The translations under genes and the position numbers were made by a program. The notes below the pieces were generated by a model. The model did not search any database. It had not been told where the DNA came from and saw nothing but the letters and a program-made list of their open reading frames with translations. A stretch of DNA of 64,000 nt. Source: Drosophila miranda. Its lineage: Eukaryota > Arthropoda > Insecta > Diptera > Drosophilidae. The stretch spans positions 14,136,001-14,200,000 of the forward strand of contig NC_046675.1 of NCBI RefSeq assembly GCF_003369915.1. The letters are read 5' to 3'. Positions 57,601 through 64,000 of this stretch are shown here, piece by piece (position 1 is the first letter of the stretch; every line of letters starts with the position of its first letter).

Positions 57601-60600
57601 ACATTATTCGCCACTTAATCTCGATCGATTTAAAAATCTGAGAAGTTTGAGTGTAACTTTAATGCGCTAACAAAAAACTATAAATGTCGCCACGTTTTTA
57701 CTCGTATCTGGAAATCGATTGCCATTAATTTATGATGCAATGCTGCTCTAGACTTTCCCCAACATTAAATGTTAAACATTTGTGCTCAATTAATTATTTG
57801 TGGAGCGCACAAACATGGCAGCGAACCGCGTGGTAGCTTTTGGCTTCATTTTGTGAGCCGGCTTTAATGCATATGCATATGCATGAAACGGAAAGCAAAA
57901 AGAAGAGAAAAGGCAGCAAAAAATAAACGCGGGAACGCAACGTCATGAGCAGAAGCAGAGGAGCAGCGCAGCACCAGCACCAGCAGAGGAAGCCGTTAAT
58001 TCGGGCAAAACAAGCTCCGCTCCGAGCTCCGAGGCCTTAAATCGTTGCAGTGCAGCGCAGTCCCCCGCCGCTTGGCATCGAATGCTTTCCGACGCAGTCG
58101 CAATGGCAGTTGCATTCGCACTGGCACTGGTAGGGGCAGGGGAGGGGTTAGCGGTTAGGGGCCTCCCCCTCAATTTCCTCTATATGCGAGTGTGTTGCAG
58201 CATCAGGACTTTAAAAATTTTCTCCCCAGCCCGACACAATATATTTCGGCACACAAATGCGCATGACTTATTTAAACGTGTTTTCTACGAACACACACAC
58301 ACACACATAGTACATGCTTCCACATGCAAACGCAAAAACATGAACGAACGCGCACTCATACCAGCGTAGGGCAGAGCCGAGCTCGTGCTTGTGCTCCCGG
58401 CGGAATCGAATCGAAACGAAACGAATGGTCCGTCGCTGGAGCCAGCAGCAGCAGCAGCTCGTCGTTATTGTGGCATTAAGCCAACAAACAATTTAAGCGA
58501 ACATGGCTTTTCCTGCCTGAAATTGTGGCAAAAAAAAGAAACACAACCAAGTGAAAATAAAGGCAGAGAGGAGGAAAGGCAATGAAAAAAATACTCTGCC
58601 ATTGAGCGTGTACGTTTGCTCCGCTCTGCCGCTCTGTTATCGTGCGTCGTCGTCTGCTCCATTCGTGTTGATAAACCGGTTCCCGTCCCATTCCCAGTCC
58701 CAGTCCCAATCCCCGACCATAAAAGATATGTACACGGCCGCCGTCGTCATCGTTTGCTGGTTACTGGCGGCAGGCTGCTCCCCGGCCCGGCCCGGCTGCC
58801 GCTGCAGCCCGATGCGATACGATTTCTGTTTCTGTTGTTAGACAGCCGGCGGCTTGACTGGATCGGGTTCGGGCACTCGGCTTCGGCTTCAGCTTCAGAT
58901 TCAGGTAGCAACGCGTCATACACACTCAGAATGTATCTGTTAGATACGCGGCCGAGATTTACTGTACGCCGCTGCGGCGCTAGTGGTTGTTGGTGATTTA
59001 TAATGTCTCTCCTCTCCTCTCGCTTGCGTTTGCTTTTCGCGTTCGATGTGATTTCCCATGTTGTTTGATTTGATATTTCTCTCGCTCTTGGAACGAGACG
59101 GGACGGGTCGGTGCCTGCTGCCTCGCCTGAAGGCATCAACAGGTTTTCTCGGCTGCGACGACTCGACTCCGCACAACACATTCTCGCCGGAGAAAACGAG
59201 TGCTTCTCCCACTGGCGGTGGCGGCGGCGTGGGCGCGCGCACATTGCTATTGCTGCATCCTGTGGCAGCAGCAGCCTCCTCTCTGCAATCGACCTGAAAC
59301 CGGTTTTTGGCGCGCTTTAACAACTTTCAACTGACATTTTTCCCCATTTGTGCTACGGGGTGCGGTGCGGTCCCGTCGACTCATCGACTTTTCGTCTTTC
59401 TGCGGCGCAAACTTGTTTAAACGAAAGAAAAAAAAAACAATTCCACCACCATTTCATTTCGGCATCAGTCGAAGTAGTCTCGGGTCGAAGTACATGCGTA
59501 CGTACGCGCTCGTAAGTTCCATGCGGACTGTGGGGACAGTGCGTTTCGGCGGCATTAGGCCCCTCCGCGATTAATGGTTTGTTGTGGTTCTTGAGTTTCC
59601 GGACATATTGAAAGTGAATCGTTTAAATTGTGCCACCAAATGGAGTATGGATTGGGTGGGCGGGGACTCAAATTGGTTCAGCTTCATAGAGTCTATAAAA
59701 AAATAAGACAAATTCTTGATTCAGATATGCTCCTATGTTTTATGTTTATCTAAAACAACCATTCGAAGTGGATCTGCCTCTTTTTGAATGTTTCAATTAA
59801 TATCTTAAATAAATAGCACTACTTCTGGCTTCCTCTGGAGCTAATTCAGCAAATAATAATTTAAAATCCATTAACATGTTTTAAATACTCGATTAGTGGA
59901 GCCCAATCAGCTCCATGCCCATTGAGATAGAGGAACTGTTTAGAAATAAACAACAAACAAAAGACCTATGCGATGCGATGCGTCCACTTGACTTGCCTCC
60001 GGATCCACGTACTACATGTGGAATGCAGGGGTCGGGGGTGGGGAACGGTAGTCATGGGAGATACTATATATATTTTCTTTTTATTCATTGCTGTATGTCA
60101 TAATTGCGTCGCTTATTTTTGTATTTCGGTTTGCGATTTAGCGAGCGCTCACTCGAGCGTTCTCCGCCCCGCGACCCCCCTGCCCGTTCCCCATAGCCCC
60201 CAACCGCTGGGGCCAACAGCCATAGAGCGTCGAGGTGGCTGTATCTGTGCTGGGTTTTCATTGTTGTTGTAGTTGTTGCCATTATTATTATTATTATTGT
60301 AGTCTCGTCGGTGGCGCATTTAAACGTATTTCATACTTTTGCACAATACGTGACACATGGCTGATGATGAGCCACAGTCAGAGTCTCTGGGGGCGGGGAG
60401 GCACTGCGAGGGGGAACACGGCTAAACATAGCCTATAGCCTTAGGGAGACGACAGTCATTGAGGGGCTTATCAATATACATCGAATGATATGTGTACTCT
60501 ATAACTGTACAAAGAATACAGTATATACTAAACGTATATTTCCGCGCAAAAACGATCACTCGAGAGAGAGAGAGAGAGAGAGAGACGCTCTCACGGCTGT

Positions 60601-61662
60601 CAAAGTGTGTTTCATTGTTTCGATTTGCATTGCTTATCAGGCATCTCCAAGGCATCTCCGAGGAATCTGTGGGGAATCTACAAATGCAACTACAGTTGCT
60701 GTTCGAAAACCCCACTTCAAATGCCAGCAAAACCCAAAACTAGAACAAGGATATTTTTTGTTTCTCTTATGGTACTCACCTGATGGATCCCCGGTTTTAA
60801 GTAGAAATGGGTTAGGAGATACAACCAACCTATATATACTCCCACAATTTATTGTGGGTTGTCGGTCGGTCACATTGCCATCACGCTGGACTGAATGGGG
60901 GGCTCTGGTTCCACGTCAGATAACAAAGAAGTGCTGTTTCGCTGATAAGATACGAGGGACTGGGGCTGGGGCTCGAAGCTTCTGGCGGCTACACGTAATC
61001 CAAATCAACTCAATACCCGACAATATACAGAGGGTACCGTACAGTGGGGGGGTACAGTGTACACTCTGCGTACCTGGCACTCTCACACCTCCACTATCTC
61101 TCTCCCTATGGCCATGCTCTAATCATGGCACACTCGATAAGCTGTGGAGCACATGGAACACAGTGGAGACGGGGGCAATGCCATGCTGTGCACCGACACC
61201 GTGAACCAGCTGCTGGCCAACAAGAAACAACGCCCTTTCATACTCGCACGGGGGGGGACGAGGCACAGGCAGAGGCAGAGGCCTTTCCAGCATGTGAACA
61301 GCGTTAAGTTTCTATGTTTCTGCAATGCCGCCCCCTCCTTTCCCTCCATCGTGTACGCGCAATGCTATCAATGATAATATGTCGATGTCGCATGGCAGCG
61401 CGGGTTGGTGGAGCGTTGCCTCGGCTTTATCGCTGATGTTTGCGAAATCCAAAACGAAACTTGTCATCGGCCAATTTCTGCTGACATTGGGGCTTTGGGC
61501 TTTGCCGTTTTTTCTGCTGTATGTGCTGTATGGTGCTGTATGCTGTATGCTGCTGATTGTTGCGTTTTTTTTTTTTTGTTCCCGAACATGGACGACTACA
61601 TCACATTTCATGTTTTTCCATTTAATTTATGTGTTTTGTTGTTCTCTTTCGGTTTATTGCAG
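54601..61662 (+). other. Long CtBP upstream region, probably a 5' UTR intron
   Basis: About 7 kb without a credible gene. It is rich in CA, GT and TTGG simple repeats, has a GA run at 60562-60585 (candidate GAGA-factor site), a duplicated GCATAT palindromic run at about 57869-57884 and many short chance frames. A strong acceptor (pyrimidine run then TTGCAG at 61657-61662) precedes the likely second leader exon. The size and position fit a regulatory first intron. Confidence 0.5.
60562..60585. repeat. GA dinucleotide repeat
   Basis: Twelve GA units in a row in the CtBP upstream region, a possible GAGA-factor binding platform. Confidence 0.9.
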
Positions 61663-61848
61663 GATTTCAATTGCTCGATTTCAATATGAAGCGCCAAAAA
61701 TGATTGCAGCACCGTTTGCATCGTCTTCGTCTTGAAAAAGGTTTTTTTCCCATTGATTTAATTAAAGCCATCGAAAGCGTGCGGTCGAAAGGGGACCAAC
61801 CAAGACATAGTAAGAACGCGAGTCCACAAACCATAAAAAGGAGTCTAA

Positions 61849-63526
<1,678 letters not shown>

Positions 63527-63966
63527 AGAGAAACAACAGACAGGCGAGAGAGCGAGAGAGGAGAGAGAAGAGAGAGAAAAGAGAGAGAGCGTTATTACAA
63601 GTAAAACAACAAAACAAAAAACAAAAACAAAACAAAAACAGAACAAGAATCAATTCAATACAGATACCAGAAATCGTTTAAGAACATCATTTACTTTATG
63701 CAACACACTCACACTCGCCCACACACATACCACATACCACACTGGCACACACGCACACTCCACAAACACAAGCACACACACGCATACCCAACCAGATGTA
63801 GTATATGCATCCAAAAACATACTTCTATTCTTTCTCTGACTCATTCGAAAGTATATATATATATATATATAGTATATAAAGATAGACAGACGGACAGACC
63901 GACGACGGGAGATGAGAACGCGCTGTAAGAGTTGATGATATATAAGTGTAATGCAGTTTAAGCCAC

Positions 63967-64000
<34 letters not shown>
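63527..64000 (+). other. CtBP short-isoform 3' UTR / intron with simple repeats
   Basis: Purine-rich GAGAGA tract (63541-63592), A-rich CAAAA tract, CA-rich tract (63700-63785) and TA runs (63852-63870 and 63974-64000). No coding sequence seen. Confidence 0.7.

Noticed and set aside
54601..61662. Many 60-200 codon frames upstream of CtBP
   Set aside because: They are rich in His/Thr/Cys runs from CA/GT repeats, overlap on both strands and lack splice or domain support.

Overview
The window is nuclear DNA from a fruit fly (Drosophila). The evidence is short introns of about 55-70 bases with GT/AG ends, CAG-rich polyglutamine coding runs, fly core-promoter motifs (Ohler motifs 1 and 6), and clear fly orthologues: CtBP, Memo and a Yellow-family protein. 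The species cannot be fixed from sequence alone.

Bases 1-31143 are a head-to-tail tandem array of eight units of about 3.9 kb (starts at 1, 3923, 7863, 11812, 15763, 19714, 23665 and 27534). The array probably continues left of the window. Each unit holds, left to right: a short minus-strand exon (about 117 coding bases) of foreign origin; an imperfect inverted repeat with two 148-base arms and an 8-base loop; a decayed plus-strand gene fragment; a housekeeping-type promoter; a PH-domain gene on the plus strand; and, convergent with it, the 3' part of a coiled-coil gene on the minus strand. Only the rightmost unit carries both genes intact (PH gene 28943-30247; DUF4485-like coiled-coil gene 30269-31240), so it is the likely source. 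In the other seven units the PH gene shares one inactivating frameshift. The coiled-coil gene has lost its first exon segment and is instead spliceable, in frame, to the foreign exon of the next unit on the right. This predicts a repeated chimeric 336-residue protein: six intact copies and one broken. The hairpin, the chimeric gene and the array together are the most unusual content. They look like a young amplified locus able to make long hairpin RNA and novel fusion proteins, as in small-RNA or genetic-conflict systems; that role is inference.

Bases 31350-64000 are ordinary euchromatin: a PDZ-domain protein (+, 31350-33603), a Yellow/MRJP enzyme-like protein (-, 34557-37872), transposon-like debris (about 39.0-39.7 kb), a very large low-complexity protein of 15 coding exons (+, 40559-50426, with a likely intronic polyadenylation isoform), Memo (-, 50861-53632) with a second gene nested antisense in its first intron (+, 52434-53364), then a long CtBP upstream region and the first five coding exons of CtBP (+, from 62026), including the short-isoform stop.
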